From Thinopyrum elongatum (lineage: Eukaryota; Streptophyta; Magnoliopsida; Poales; Poaceae), in NCBI GenBank assembly GCA_011799875.1, contig CM022301.1, forward strand, positions 325,394,929-325,458,928: DNA of 64,000 bases, written 5' to 3'. Made by a program: the position numbers and the translations under genes. The notes beneath the pieces were generated by a model. That model saw only the letters and a program-made list of their open reading frames with translations. It was not told where the DNA came from and ran no database searches. Of the stretch, positions 35,401 through 46,934 are shown piece after piece (position 1 is the stretch's first letter; each line of letters opens with the position of its first letter).

Positions 35401-38039
35401 GAGCAACTCCCAACCGCCGATCCATTTCATCCGCACGTGGCCGATTGGATCGGCGCGGACACAAAACTCGGCCTAACGCGACGATTCAACCGGACACGCG
35501 TCCGTTTTTTGACTGCCCACGACCCGTTACAGGCCCAGATTTGGGTCACATTTGCGCAGGCAGGCACACGGGACGGACGCATGCGACGTCCGCCCCTTTC
35601 CTCCCCCTGGCCCGCCAGTCAGTGGCACAGTGCCACTATTTTCCCCTACTTTCCTAAAAACCTCCCGCCCACTCGCGCGCGCGCCATGGACGACGACGCG
35701 CCGACCCTCGACGCCGCCTCCGCCGGCCCCGTCTCTGGCAAAGGAGGCAAGGCCCGCGGCGCCCGCAAAGCGCCAGCACCGGCCAAGAAGAAGGAGCTAA
35801 CGGCGATCCAGTCGGCCAAGAGGAAGCACCGCCGGCACACGATGGAAGCCAGGAACGACGTCGCGGCCGCGTCCACCCTCACCGCCGCCGCAGAGCAAGA
35901 GGACGATGCCGCGAAGACCAACCACCTCGTCCGCGAGGCCACGAGGCAGGCCCTGCTAATGCTAGGGTTAAACCTAGGCCAGCACGGGCTCATCGCTGCC
36001 GCAGTGGCCGCGACCAGCACCGGCTCGTTGCCCCTTCGTCCCCTACTTTCGGACTCGCCGCGCATGTCGACCACGCCGCAAGCGCACGGCTTCCACCCCC
36101 ACCACCCGCAAGCCTCATGTTTGTCCAACTCTACGGGCTCCGGTTCGCCGGAGGTGAGCGTGGTCGCGCTTGCCACGCCAGGGCCCATGGCCATCGATCT
36201 CAATGCGACACCTGTGGGCGGTGGATCGTCCTCCGGGGGGAAGCGAAAACACCAGCGCGAGCTCCCAGCCGACGCCATGGAGAACGCCCGCAACCTATTC
36301 GACACAATGCCGGCTGTGGACGACGAGGCCAACTGCTTGTTCATGGAGAGCATCGTCTTCGACGGTGGTGGTGGTGACATTCCCTTCGATCCCGATGAGA
36401 CGCAAAGCCAAGATGGCCGAGCCCCCTTCAGGGCCGGCCACGAGGGCATGGGCAACACGTTTGGTGAAGACAATGGAGCCACGGCCGACCCCTTAATGGA
36501 GGACCAAGTCGGCATAGGCAGCTCTTTCCCGCTAGAGCACGAGTTCCCGGAAGACTATGGCTTAGACGAAGAGGATGATGAAGTGGACTTCGATGGGGAG
36601 CCATTGTTTTTCGAGGAAGAGCTCGCCACCCAAGCCAATGCAAACAAGAAGCGGAAGAGCAAGCGGAGCAAAGCATACACAAAGGATGAGGACAAGCTCC
36701 TTTGTGAATGTTGGAGAGACGTTGGACAAGACCCCAAGATAGGCGCCGAGCAAAAGGCTTCGGCATTTTGGCAAAGAGTGCATCGCGAGTTCCACGAACG
36801 CAAGAAGTTTAAGCCGTACCAATTTGAGAGCAAGCGTGGGTGGGTTTCGCTCGGCAAGCATTGGGGGTGATACAACAAGAGTGCAACAAGTTTTTGTGAC
36901 ACACCCTTGAGAGCATCGAGACCCGTCCCGTGAGTGGCCTCGGCATCAAAGACATGGTATGCCGACATGCTTGCTCATTTAGCTTGCCGACATGTGTTGC
37001 CTCATATGCTTGCTCATTTAGCTTGCTCATTTGATTGACCAATAGCTAACACGCTTGCTCGTATGCTTGCCGACAAGCTTGCTCATATGCTTGCTTGTCC
37101 ATGTGGTTGCTTATCCATTTGTAAGCCTTCCAAGCTTTGGAAGCATTCAAGGCCCAACATGAGGGCAAGTCCTTCAACCTCACTCATTGTTGGATGGTCA
37201 TCAACGGGGACGAGAAGTTCAAGGCGCAATATGCCGCCATCACGGCGCGTGGAGGGAAGGTAGCCGTTGAAGAGCATGGTGAGGGGGAGAAGTCGCGGGG
37301 AAGACCAACTCCAAGAAAGAGGACAAGCGCGATGCGGCGTCCCTTGCTTTGCATGCTACTTTGCAAGGCATGATCACCAAGAAGGATTCAAGATACAAGA
37401 AGCGTCGGCAAGACAAGAACGAGCAAATTAGGGCCTTCATGGAGATACAAAAGAAGAAGCTCGCGTTGGAGGCAGAGAAGCAAACGAAGATGTTCGAGAT
37501 CGAGGCCACTAAAGCAAGAGAAGTCCGGCTCGCTTGCATGACGAAGGGGGTCGAGATCATGAAGGTGGACTTGAGCACAGTCTCCCCGAGGAAGAGGTCT
37601 TGGTTCGAGAAGATGCAGGCCGACATGCTCAACCTCGATGACGAGTGATCTATGGCCGAGAGCACCATAATTTTTCTGTATGCCTGCAAGTGTGCCGGCA
37701 TGACCACTGCCGAGATGGCGTGGTAGAACTAGAGTGCTATTTTTTTGTGTGCTGGCATGTCTGTCAGCCGCTAGCAAGTGCGCCCAGCATGAATTGCGTA
37801 CTTTTTTTGGAGGCTGGCATATCACCGGCGTGAATTCTTGGCGATGGCATGGCCGCTGGCATGATCTATGGCCGCGGGTCTTTTTTATGAAAAAAAAACT
37901 ATTATGTGCATACGTAAAATGGGTCGCCCCGTTAAACGTACGGCCGACCCATTTGCAAAAGGGGGTGGACGAGCCGAGCCAAACGGATAAAAGGCGGACA
38001 AAGCGTGCGTCCGTTTGGGTCGGCCGGTTGGAGTTGCTC
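35401..38039 (+). mobile_element. PIF/Harbinger-like DNA transposon 3 (2.64 kb), Myb/SANT cargo, no transposase
   Basis: The left end is GAGCAACTCCCAACCG and the right end CGGTTGGAGTTGCTC, with the same subterminal text as elements 1 and 4 (CCATTTCATCCGC left, GTCCGTTTGGGTCGG right). The flanking trinucleotides are CTA and TAA, so the duplication is imperfect. The interior holds one Myb/SANT-like pseudogene. Confidence 0.75.
35686..37648 (+). pseudogene. Myb/SANT-like (NAM-associated type) Harbinger ORF, frameshifted copy
   Basis: The ATG at 35686 (GCCATGG) opens a homologue of 38473-40371. It has a basic N-terminus with KKK and KRKHRR runs, a Ser/Pro-rich middle with IDLNAT, an acidic segment, and a Myb/SANT-like domain (AYTKDEDKLLCECWRDVGQD, about 36676-36735). 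A one-base loss near 36862 gives a stop at 36868. The expected intron acceptor near 37117 reads TAA instead of TAG, and a further frameshift lies near 37300. The C-terminal helical domain is readable to 37648 (FMEIQKKKLALEAEK region). It cannot make the full protein. Confidence 0.8.
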
Positions 38040-38179
38040 TAAGCAAGAAGAGGATGGGTGCTTGACACTAAGCTATCAGAGGAGTGTCTCACTGGAGATT
38101 CACCTTTTTCTCTCTCAAAAAATAAAAACTAGAGATTCAGTTTGGTTTTGGAAAGACCATGCTGCTAAACTAGGCCTTA
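38040..38179. other. Short spacer between Harbinger elements 3 and 4
   Basis: 140 bp with no gene. It carries the TAA flank of element 3 (38040-38042) and the TTA flank of element 4 (38177-38179). Confidence 0.6.
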
Positions 38180-40720
38180 GAGCAACTCCAATGCGATGAC
38201 CCATTTTGTCCGCGTGTGTTTGTTTAGGTCGCCGCGGACAGAAAAATCGGCCCAACGCGCTGACCCAAACAGACGCGCGTCCGCTTTTCGTCCGCCTGCC
38301 GACCCATTCCCGACCCAATTTTGATTCTGATTTGCATCGCGTGGACACGAAATGGATGCACACGACGCGCGCCTACTCCTCCCCCTGGCCCGCCAGTCAG
38401 TGGCACAACGACCACCATTTCCCTCCACTTTCCCAAAAAAAACCCGTCCGCTCGCGCTCCCGACCGCTCACCATGGACGACGCCTTCGATGCCGCCGCCG
38501 GCCTCGCCTTCCTCGCCTCGTCCGGCCTCACCTCTGTTCCCTCCGGCAAAGGCAAGCCCCACGCCCCCCGCAAGACCGCCGCGCCGCCCAAGAAGAAGAA
38601 GCAGCTAATGCCCGAGGAGCAGGTCGTGCAGTCGGCCAAGAGGAAGGACCGGAAGCACGCGACGGATGCAAGGGACGAAGCAGCGGCCGTCACCGCCCTC
38701 ACCGCCGCCACACGACAGGAGGAAACAAACACCCAAGTCGCCACGGCAATGAGGGAGGCCCTGATCTACCTAGGGTTAAACCCTGGCCAGCACGGGTTTG
38801 TCAGCGCTGTCATGGCCGCGGCCAGCACGGGCTCGTTCGCATTTCCTCGGATGGTACTGCCAGAGTCACCGTGCGTGTCTGCCACGCACCCGATTCCCGG
38901 CTTCCACGTCTATCCTCAAGCCTCCCGCTTCTCCGGGGAATGCTCCTCGGAGGTGAGCGTGGTGGCGCCGTCCATGCCCGCGCCCGTGTCCATCGACCTC
39001 AACGCCACGTCGGCGGCTGGTGCATCATCCTCCGGAGGGGCGAGGAAACGCCCGTGGGAGATGCCAGCCGACGTGCTCCCCGGCGCCCGCAACCTGTTCG
39101 ACAGAATGCCGGCGGCCGGTGATAATGAAACGGCCAACCGTTTCATCATTGAGAACATCATCTTCGAAGGTGGTGCGGCGACCACTGGCTCCGCTGGCGG
39201 TGCCGCCGCGGCTGCCTATGATCCCGATGAGACCCAAAGCCAAGACGACCGAGCGCCATTCATGTCGGCGACCTATGATCAAGCTGGCATGCACGACATC
39301 TTTATGGAAGATCAGGTCGGCCTGGACGGCTTCCCGCTCGACCGCGAGTTCCCGAAGGACTACGACCTCGAGGAAGAGGATGAAATGGACATCGACGGGG
39401 AGCCTTTGTTCGAGGACGAACTCGCCAACCAAGCCGCCGGGGCGAAGTCGAAGCGCAAGAGCAAGCAGATGAAGGCATACACGCCGTCCGAGGGCAAACT
39501 CCTTTGTGAGTGTTGGAGGGACATTGGGCAAGACTCCAAGGTCGGCGCCGAACAAAAGGCATCAACCTTTTGGATTCGTGTCCAACGTGAGTTCCATGAA
39601 CGCAAAAAGTTTCCGACGTACCAAATGCATAGCAAGCGTGGGTGGGTGTCCATTTTGAAGCGATGGAGGGTGATACAACAAGAGTGCAACAAGTTTTGTG
39701 CCACCCTTGAGAGCATCAAGACATGCCCCGTGAGCGGTATCAGCATGCAAGATATGGTATACATGCACCCCTCTTCGTTTCCATTCCCGTTATGCTTGCA
39801 TGTCCATTTGCACATATGCTTGCATGCTATTTATTTGTAGGCATTTCAATCTTTGGAGGCATTCAAGGTCCAACATGACGGCAAGTCCTTCAATCTCTCC
39901 CATTGTTGGATGGTCATCAAGGGGGAGGAGAAGTTCAAGGCGCAATATGCCACCCTCATGGCACGTGAGGGGAAGGCAGCCGTGGAGGAGGTTGAGGAGG
40001 GCGAAAAGCCACGGCCGCGGGAGAAGACCAACTCCAAGAAGGAGGACAAGCGGGATACGACGTCGATCGCCTTGCTTGCAACCGTGGAGGGCATGATGAG
40101 CAAAAAGGACTCAAGGGAGGAGAAGCCTCTGCAAGACAAGGAAGAGCAAATGAACGCCTTCATGGAGATCCAAAGGAGGAGGCTTGAGATGGAGTCAGAG
40201 AAGCAAGTCAGAATGCCAATGATGAAGGCGGAGAAGCAAGCCAAGATGCTCGAGATCGAGGCCGCCAATGCCAAGACCAAGGCGAAAGAAGTGGCGCTCG
40301 CTAGCATGATGACGGGGATGGAGATCATGAAGGTGGGCCTGAACACCGTGTCACCGAGGAACATGCCATGATTCGAGAAGATACAGGCCGACATGCTCAA
40401 GTTCAAGTTCGACGACAAGTGTGCTGGCATGACCACGACCGACATGATGTGGTCGAATTGCCGCTCCTTTTGTGTGCTGGCATGTGTGCCCGCCGCTGAC
40501 AACTGCGTCAACATGAACTGTGTGGTGGGTTTTTTGAAGGCTGGCATTATATGTCGGCCGCTGACATGGTGCTGACATGAACTTTGTGCGACGGCATGGC
40601 CACTGACATGATCTATGGCCACAGACTTTTTTAAATTTATGCGCGGACATGAAATGGGTCGTGCGTGTTGGGCGATCGACGGGTTGTGCGTGTTGGGCGA
40701 TCGGCGGGTTGGAGTTGCTC
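38180..40720 (+). mobile_element. PIF/Harbinger-like DNA transposon 4 (2.54 kb), Myb/SANT cargo, no transposase
   Basis: The ends are GAGCAACTCCAATGCG and ...GGTTGGAGTTGCTC, flanked by TTA (38177-38179) and GTA (40721-40723), an imperfect 3-bp duplication. It is in the same orientation as element 3 and has a homologous gene. There is no DDE transposase ORF. Confidence 0.78.
38473..40371 (+). CDS. Myb/SANT-like (NAM-associated type) protein of a Harbinger element, two exons, about 604 aa
   Basis: The exons are 38473-39756 and 39841-40371, with an 84-bp GT-AG intron (GTATAC...TTTGTAG) that joins in frame. The start context is CACCATGG. Order: basic N-terminus (KKKK, KRKDRK; about residues 38-62), a Ser/Pro/Ala-rich middle with SIDLNAT, an acidic stretch (about residues 295-325), a basic KSKRKSKQMK run, and a Myb/SANT-like domain (AYTPSEGKLLCECWRDIGQD onward). 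The C-terminal helical domain in exon 2 (QHDGKSFNLSHCW, then E/K/M-rich helices) is of the type annotated NAM-associated. A TGA at 40369 replaces the Trp codon of the sister copy, removing about 17 residues. PIF/Harbinger elements normally pair such a DNA-binding protein with a transposase (family knowledge), which is absent here. Confidence 0.72.
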
Positions 40721-40723
40721 GTA

Positions 40724-41020
40724 GCCAAGCATCAAACTCGTCAAGCTCCGTCATGACCTTCCTTGAAAATCTTCACCAAAGCGCTCAACGATCCATATAA
40801 ATATCCTATCTCTCGTCGGCATATGAGGTGCCGTGCCGTCAGTATCACGAGCAAGTACGCCCTCCGATCTGTCAAACGTCAAGAGGTCCATCCTTTTGAC
40901 CCTAACCGTACAGAGAAGACTGAGCACAGTGAACCAGATAACCTTCACATCGATCTGACGCCACCCTCGAACTCGAATCAAATCGAGCAAATTATTGGTG
41001 CCATTTCTTCAACTAGCCCA
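40724..41020 (+). repeat. Right copy of the duplicated segment beside the Harbinger cluster
   Basis: It shares ordered blocks with 35185-35396: CCTTCCTTGAAAATCTTCACC, AAATATCCTATC, GATCTGTCAAACGTCAA, TTTTGACCCTA, TCGATCTGACGCCA, and GCAAATTATTGGTGCCATTTCT. It carries a TATA-like CATATAAATAT (about 40793-40803). No coding sequence is supported. Confidence 0.6.
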
Positions 41021-41188
41021 ACCAACCAGGGAGGATGCCTGACAGTAATCAAAGGAGTGGAGGCTCACTTAGCCATGCATTATTGCAGACATATTTTACA
41101 CTGCATGCATTAGCACATGCTGCCCGCGGGCCTTGCACAAAGCAAGCAGCAGGGGATCCCCTCTCATCTACATCTACTGGTAGGATTT

Positions 41189-41210
41189 ACACACACACAC
41201 ACACACACAC
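41189..41210. repeat. (AC)n microsatellite
   Basis: Eleven AC units in the 3' flank of the minus-strand DRM1/ARP gene. Confidence 0.95.
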
Positions 41211-41508
41211 TTCACATCGGTCTCATTCACCTCAGGTCGTTGCACGTCGCCGGTTGCTTACTACGAAGTTCTCCTCGAGCTACCACTCGGATCCGATCCA
41301 TCTACACGGTGGCACATCCTTTGCTACGAAAACTAGCACCATCTCACAAAGTAGAGTGGATGTTTACGACGGAAGTAGTACTGTAGTACATATAACTGAT
41401 AACATATACTGCGGCAGGGTTCCATGATCTTCCGGTCATAGTTTGCAGCTACTCTCCTTGTGCTCGTGCACTTCTCCGTCTTGGTGGATCTGCTTCTTTT
41501 TTTCACGG

Positions 41509-42194
41509 TTAGCGGTCGAGCGAACTGATCACCACCCTGCCAGACACACGGTTCAGAAGAATCAGATTTAAGGCTACCAGAGTCGTGTTGGTTTCATCAT
41601 GTGATGCACTCAAGAACAAGAATGAACAAGAATCATATCCATGGTGATGGATCTACCAGTTTCATCATGTGACGCACTCAAAAACAAGAGGGGATATTCG
41701 GTTAGAGGCCAACGCACCAGTCGTAGACGGTGGGGCTCCTGGGGGTGCCGGGGCTGGCGTCCGCCCCGTCGGCGGCCATCCTTCCTTTGCGGCGGAACTT
41801 GCTCCAACCCTCTCCCCTGGGTGTCGTTGCTGCAGTCACAAGCAAGCATGTCAGCCACATCACATCACGCCGGCCTCGAATGTAGAGTTAAGAAGAAGAA
41901 AATAGGAGTCAAGGTACCTGTGCCGAAGGGGGAGTCGGGGACGCTGGCCGGGGACGAGGGCGCGGAGCCGGAGCCGGACTCGCTGCGCGGCGACGTCACG
42001 GACAGGGCCGGCGGGCGGAGGATGGTGATGCTCCGCGTCACCGCCGGCGCCGCCACGTCGGCCGCCGGCACGGCGGTCGTGCCGGCCGCCGCGGAGGACG
42101 GGGAGAAGGAGGCGTACTTGCGGAGCCTGCCGAGGCCGTGGTCCGGCCGCGGCCCGGCCACCGTGTCGTCCCACAGCTGGTCAAGAAGCCCCAT
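41509..42194 (-). CDS. DRM1: Dormancy-associated / auxin-repressed protein (DRM1/ARP family), three exons, 138 aa
   Basis: The exons are complement of 41509-41536, 41718-41829 and 41918-42194. All introns are GT-AG with matching phase (417 nt including stop). The start at 42194 gives MGLLDQLWDDTVAGPRPDHG, followed by LGRLRKYASFSPSS, the N-terminal signature of the family. The middle is Ala/Pro/Ser-rich with VTRSITI, followed by GWSKFRRK, and the end is SPTVYDWVVISSLDR, the conserved C-terminus. Length is normal for the family. These small, largely disordered proteins mark dormant or growth-arrested tissue and are repressed by auxin and sugar (family knowledge); their biochemical role is unsettled. 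A TATA box lies about 255 bp upstream. The gene looks intact although it is hemmed in by transposons on both sides. Confidence 0.94.
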
Positions 42195-42446
42195 GGAGCA
42201 CGACGATCCAATCAAACCTGCGCGTTGCACGTACGTGGTAGATCAGGAGCCGCGTTCATACAATCATCATCATCTCCTCTTCCTCCTCCGGTTAATCTGT
42301 TCTTGCCTCGCGTGTTCTTGGCCGAGAGGGAGGGAGAGGGAGGGGATGGAACTGATTATTACCTTTGGTGTCGACGGGTGTGTGTGGCGCAGGCGCAGTG
42401 GATCCTCCTTCGTTCCTTCCTTTGTTGGAGAGAGGGAGCGGGTGGA

Positions 42447-42455
42447 GTTTTATAG
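42447..42455 (-). promoter_or_regulatory. TATA box of the DRM1/ARP gene
   Basis: The minus-strand text CTATAAAAC lies about 255 bp before the start codon, implying a 5' leader of roughly 220 nt. The intervening leader contains GA/CT-rich text. This is the only good TATA upstream of the gene. Confidence 0.65.
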
Positions 42456-43238
42456 ATGAGGCCGAGGGGTGGGGAGGGGACGTAGGCGAGATATTTGGGG
42501 GGCATACGCAACTGTGGGATCGCCCATCTTTCTGTTTCCGGGCTCCGTCTTGCGCGATCGGCTCGGCTCCTGCGGTCCAGCGTAGCCGACGCAGTTTTTA
42601 TCCGTCCGAAATTAGGAAATGGATAGAGTGGAAGTGGATAAAATGGGTGTTCTGGTGTTATTTTCGGGAACTTCGTCGGTAATTGCGGATGATGAGTCAA
42701 ACAAACCGGATAGGGTTGTTATATCGGATAAAAGTAGTTTGGGATGCGGATTCCCGCCAATGTCGGAGTACTGAATCGGCTCAACGTGCAAAATGGATCT
42801 TGAGAAGGCAAGGACGTGTATAATGGTGTCAGCTACTAAATGTGACATACTCAGAAAACCTAAAAAAAATGTCTTTTTTTAAGGACCCAATAGTTGGCAA
42901 CATTTTTGCTTGTAGTTTCTTCACAGACGCGTTGCATTTTCTTTAGAGAAGCATGGCAGGTTCTGAGAAGATGGAAATTTTGAGGCAAAAACGAGCAGAA
43001 AATGTCACCGTTTGATATCGCATTGCAACTAAAATGGGCGGCAAAATGCGTTCCTTTGCCATCCCCTTCTCGGGGAATGTCAATGAAATAGCATTACTGT
43101 CTTTTTAATTAAGAGATGATTTTTTATACTATCTTTCACCATATATTTAGATATATATCTTGTTACTTTTTTTAAGGGAATATATCTTGTTAATACAGAT
43201 AAGGCTAAGACATAAATCATGGTACATTTGTTTATTAC
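42456..43238. other. Upstream region of DRM1/ARP, no other gene
   Basis: About 0.8 kb of promoter-proximal and intergenic sequence between the TATA box and the retrotransposon nest. It is GC-rich near the gene and AT-rich further out. No element with clear ends was seen. Confidence 0.5.
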
Positions 43239-45944
43239 TGATGACCCACAAGTATAGGGGATCAATCGTAGTTCTTTCGATAAGTTAGAGTGTTGAACTC
43301 AACGAGGAGCAGAAGGAAATGACAAGTGGTTTTCAGCAAGGTATTTTCTGCAAACACTGAAATAGTCGGTAATCGGTAACAGATAATTTGATATCAAGAT
43401 AATTTATAAGGGACAAGTAACGGTAACGGTAAATAAAGTGCAGCAAGGTAGCCCAATCCTTTTGTGACAAAGGACATGCCAAAACGGTCTCTTACGATAA
43501 GCAAAGCGTTCTTGAGGGTACACGGGAATTTCACCATGTCACTTTCATCATGTTGGTTTGATTCATGTTCGCTACTTTGATAATTTGATATGTGGGCGGA
43601 CCGGTGCTTAGGTGTTATTCTTACGTGAACAAACCTCCTACTTATGATTAACCCCCTCGCAAGCATCCACAACTACGAGAAAAGTATTAAGATAAAATCT
43701 AACCATAGCATTAAACTTTTGGATCCAAATCGGTCCCTTACGAAGTAGCGCATAAACTAGGGTTTAAACTTCTGTCACTCTAGCAACCCATCATCTAATA
43801 ACTACTCCAAAATGCATTCCCTTAGGTCCAAATATGATGAAGTGCCATGTAGTCGACGTTCACATGACACAACTAAGGGAATCACAACATACATATAATC
43901 AAAATATCGAACACATATCAAGTTCACATGATTACTTGAAACATGACTTCTCCCGTGACCTCAAGAACAAAAGTAACTACTCACAAATGATAATCATGCT
44001 CAAGGTCAGAGGGGTATTAAATAACATAATGGATCTGAACATATAATCTTCCATCAAATAAACCATATAGTAATCAATTACAAGATGTAATCAACACTAC
44101 TAGTCACCCACAGGTACCAATCTGAGATTCCGGTACAAAGATTGAACACAAGAGATGAACTAGGGTTTGAGAGGATGGTGCGGTTGAAGATGTTGATGGA
44201 GATTGCCCTCCCAAAGATGAGAGGGTTGTTGGTGATGATGATGGCTTCGATTTCCCCCTCCGGGAGTGAAGTTCCCTCGGTGGAATCACTCCGTCGGAGG
44301 GCAAAAGTGCTCCTGCCCAAGTTCCACCTCGAGACGGTGGCGCTCCGTCCCGAAAGTCCCCTCCTGATTTTTTTTAGGTCAAAATGACCTATTGAAGGAA
44401 ATATGCCCTAGAGTCAATAATAAAGTTGTTATTTATATTTCCTTATATCATGATAAATGTTTATTATTCATGCTAGAATTGTATTAACCGGAAACTTGAT
44501 ACATGTGTGGATACATAGACAAAACACAGTGTCCCTAGTAAGCCTCTACTAGACTAGCTCGTTAATCAAAGATGGTTAAGTTTCCTAACCATAGACATGA
44601 GTTGTCATTTGATGAATGGGATCACATCATTAGGAGAATGATGTGATGGACAAGACCCATCCGTTAGCTTAGCATTATGATCGTTAAGTTTTATTGCTAT
44701 TGCTTTCTTCATGACTTATACATATTCCTTTGACTATGAGATTATGCAACTCCCGAATACCGGAGGAACACCTTGTGTGCTATCAAACGTCACAACGTAA
44801 CTGGATGATTATAAAGATGCTCTACAGGTGTCTCCGAAGGTGTTTGTTGGGTTGGCATAGATCGAGATTAGGATTTGTCACTCCGAGTATCGGAGAGGTA
44901 TCTCTGGGCCCTCTCGGTAATGCACATCGTGACAAGCCTTGCAAGCAATGTGACTAATGAGTTAGTTACGGGATGATGTATTACGGAACAAGTAAAGAGA
45001 CTTGCCGGTAACGAGATTGAACTAGGTATGAAGATACCGACGATCGAATCTCGGGCAAGTAACATACCGATGACAAAGGGAATGACGTATGTTGTCATTG
45101 CGGTTTGACCGATAAAGATCTTCGTAGAATATGTAGGAACCAATATGAGCATCCAGGTTCCGCTATTGGTTATTGACCGGAGATGTGTCTCGGTCATGTC
45201 TACATAGTTCTCGAACCCGTAGGGTCCGCACGCTTAACGTTCGATGACGATTTGTATTATGAGTTATGTGTTTTGGTGACCGAAGATTGTTCGGAGTCCC
45301 GGATGAGATCACGGACATGACGAGGAGTCTTGAAATGGTCGAGAGGTAAAGATTGATATATTGGATGATAGTATTCGGACACCGGAATGGTTCCGGATCG
45401 TTTCGGGTATTTTTCGGAGTACCGGGAGGTTACCGGACCCCCCCGGGGAAAGTAATGGGCCAACATGGGCCATCGGGGAGAGAGAGGGCAGCCCACAAGG
45501 GGTGGCACGCGTCCCCCCAAGGGCAGTCCGAATTGGACTAGGGGAGGGGGCGCGGCCCCCTTTCCCTCTCCCTCTCCCTCTCCTTCCCTCTTTCCACCTC
45601 CATGAGAAGGAAAAAAGGGGGGGGGGGGCGAATCCTACTAGGTTTGGAGTCCTAGTAGGACTCCCCCCCATGGCACGCCCCTCCTTGGCCAGCCTCCTCC
45701 CTCTCCTCCTTTATATACGGGGGCAGGGGGGCACCCCAAAGCACATCAATTGTTCTCTTAGCCGTGTGCGGTGCCCCCCTCCACAGTTTACTCCTCCGGT
45801 CATAGCGTCGTAGTGCTTAGGCGAAGCCCTGCGCGGATCACTTCACCATCACCATCACCATGCCGTCGTGCTGATGAAACTCTCCCTCGACCCTCTACTG
45901 GATCAAGAGTTTGAGGGACGTCATCGAGCTGAACGTGTGCTGAA

Positions 45945-46656
45945 TGTCGTGGGAACGATTCTGACAGTAAGAGAGGGGTAGGATAAAGGAGCATGATCTA
46001 TCGAGATGCATATGGGTGACACAGCGATTTTAACGAGTTCGGGCCTCTCACGGTGGAGATAACGACCCTACGTCTCGTGCTCCGGAGAGGCTTTGTTTTA
46101 TCTGAATATGTATCCGGAGATTACAATGTATATGAGAGAGAGAAGAACGGATCCCCATGCCTGAGCTAAGTCCGGAGACTAGAGAGTGGGAGAGAGGTAG
46201 AAGAAAGAACCCGAGGAGAAGCCTCGGCCCCCTAGTCTAGTGGTGGGGGGTGGCTTATATAGAGTGCGCCACCCCCTCACCTCCTATGTTACAATTTGAG
46301 GCATTAATGCCATAATGCCAGCCCACTATGAAGCCTCCACTATGAGAATGATGCTTTGACTGCCTCGTTGCCTGCTGGTCTTCGCATATCCGAGTGAGTC
46401 ATACGGCCGAGTGGTCGACTGTATTCCGAGTGGACGGTACGATGATATGTCCGAGTGGAATCAGCTACTCCGAGTGGAATGAGTTCGTCGAGTGGAGTGC
46501 CGTGCTCCGAGTGGTTGTTGCTGTCCGAGTGACTTTCAAGTTGCGGTACATCTGGACGGCAATCTGGCCCAGGGGCCCAGTACAAAGTGTACAGTGTCCA
46601 TGGGTAGGGTCTTTAGGTCAGGCCTGTTACCCTACCCCCAATACATGTCCTCGTCA
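45945..46656 (-). repeat. 3' LTR (left) of the LARD-like element
   Basis: 712 bp, TGTCGTGGGAACG ... TCCTCGTCA. It contains seven copies of a CGAGTG(G/A) motif in its right third. Confidence 0.92.
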
Positions 46657-46671
46657 TTAGCCCCCGAATCG
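46657..46671 (-). other. Polypurine tract-like sequence of the LARD-like element
   Basis: Read on the minus strand, a GATTCGGGGGCTAA stretch sits immediately before the LTR start TGACGAGG. This fits plus-strand priming if the element is in minus orientation. Confidence 0.5.
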
Positions 46672-46934
46672 GTCGAGGTTGAGCGGGTCGAGTCGAGGTG
46701 AATTCCCAGATGAGTCGAGTGCTACGGAGGCACTCACGAACTCCCTCTGGTCACCCGGCGGTCTTATCTCCGTGTGTTGCCTTGACGGATTCTGGACTAC
46801 ATGGTCTCCGAGTGAAATGAGCTCAAACGGGTCCGCGGAGGAGCGTTAATCTCACCTTATAGCAATTTTTTGAGTGATTTGGACCTGGTCCTGCATCGAG
46901 TAACTGATTACTCCGAATTTCTTCACGCCTGGAA

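Noticed and set aside
35646..36515. 289-codon minus-strand frame opposite the Myb/SANT pseudogene
   Set aside because: It is the antisense shadow of GC-rich coding DNA. The plus strand has the start context, homologous copy and domain.
41640..42459. 272-codon plus-strand frame over the DRM1/ARP locus
   Set aside because: Shadow of the minus-strand exons, which carry the family's conserved N- and C-termini and proper splice sites.
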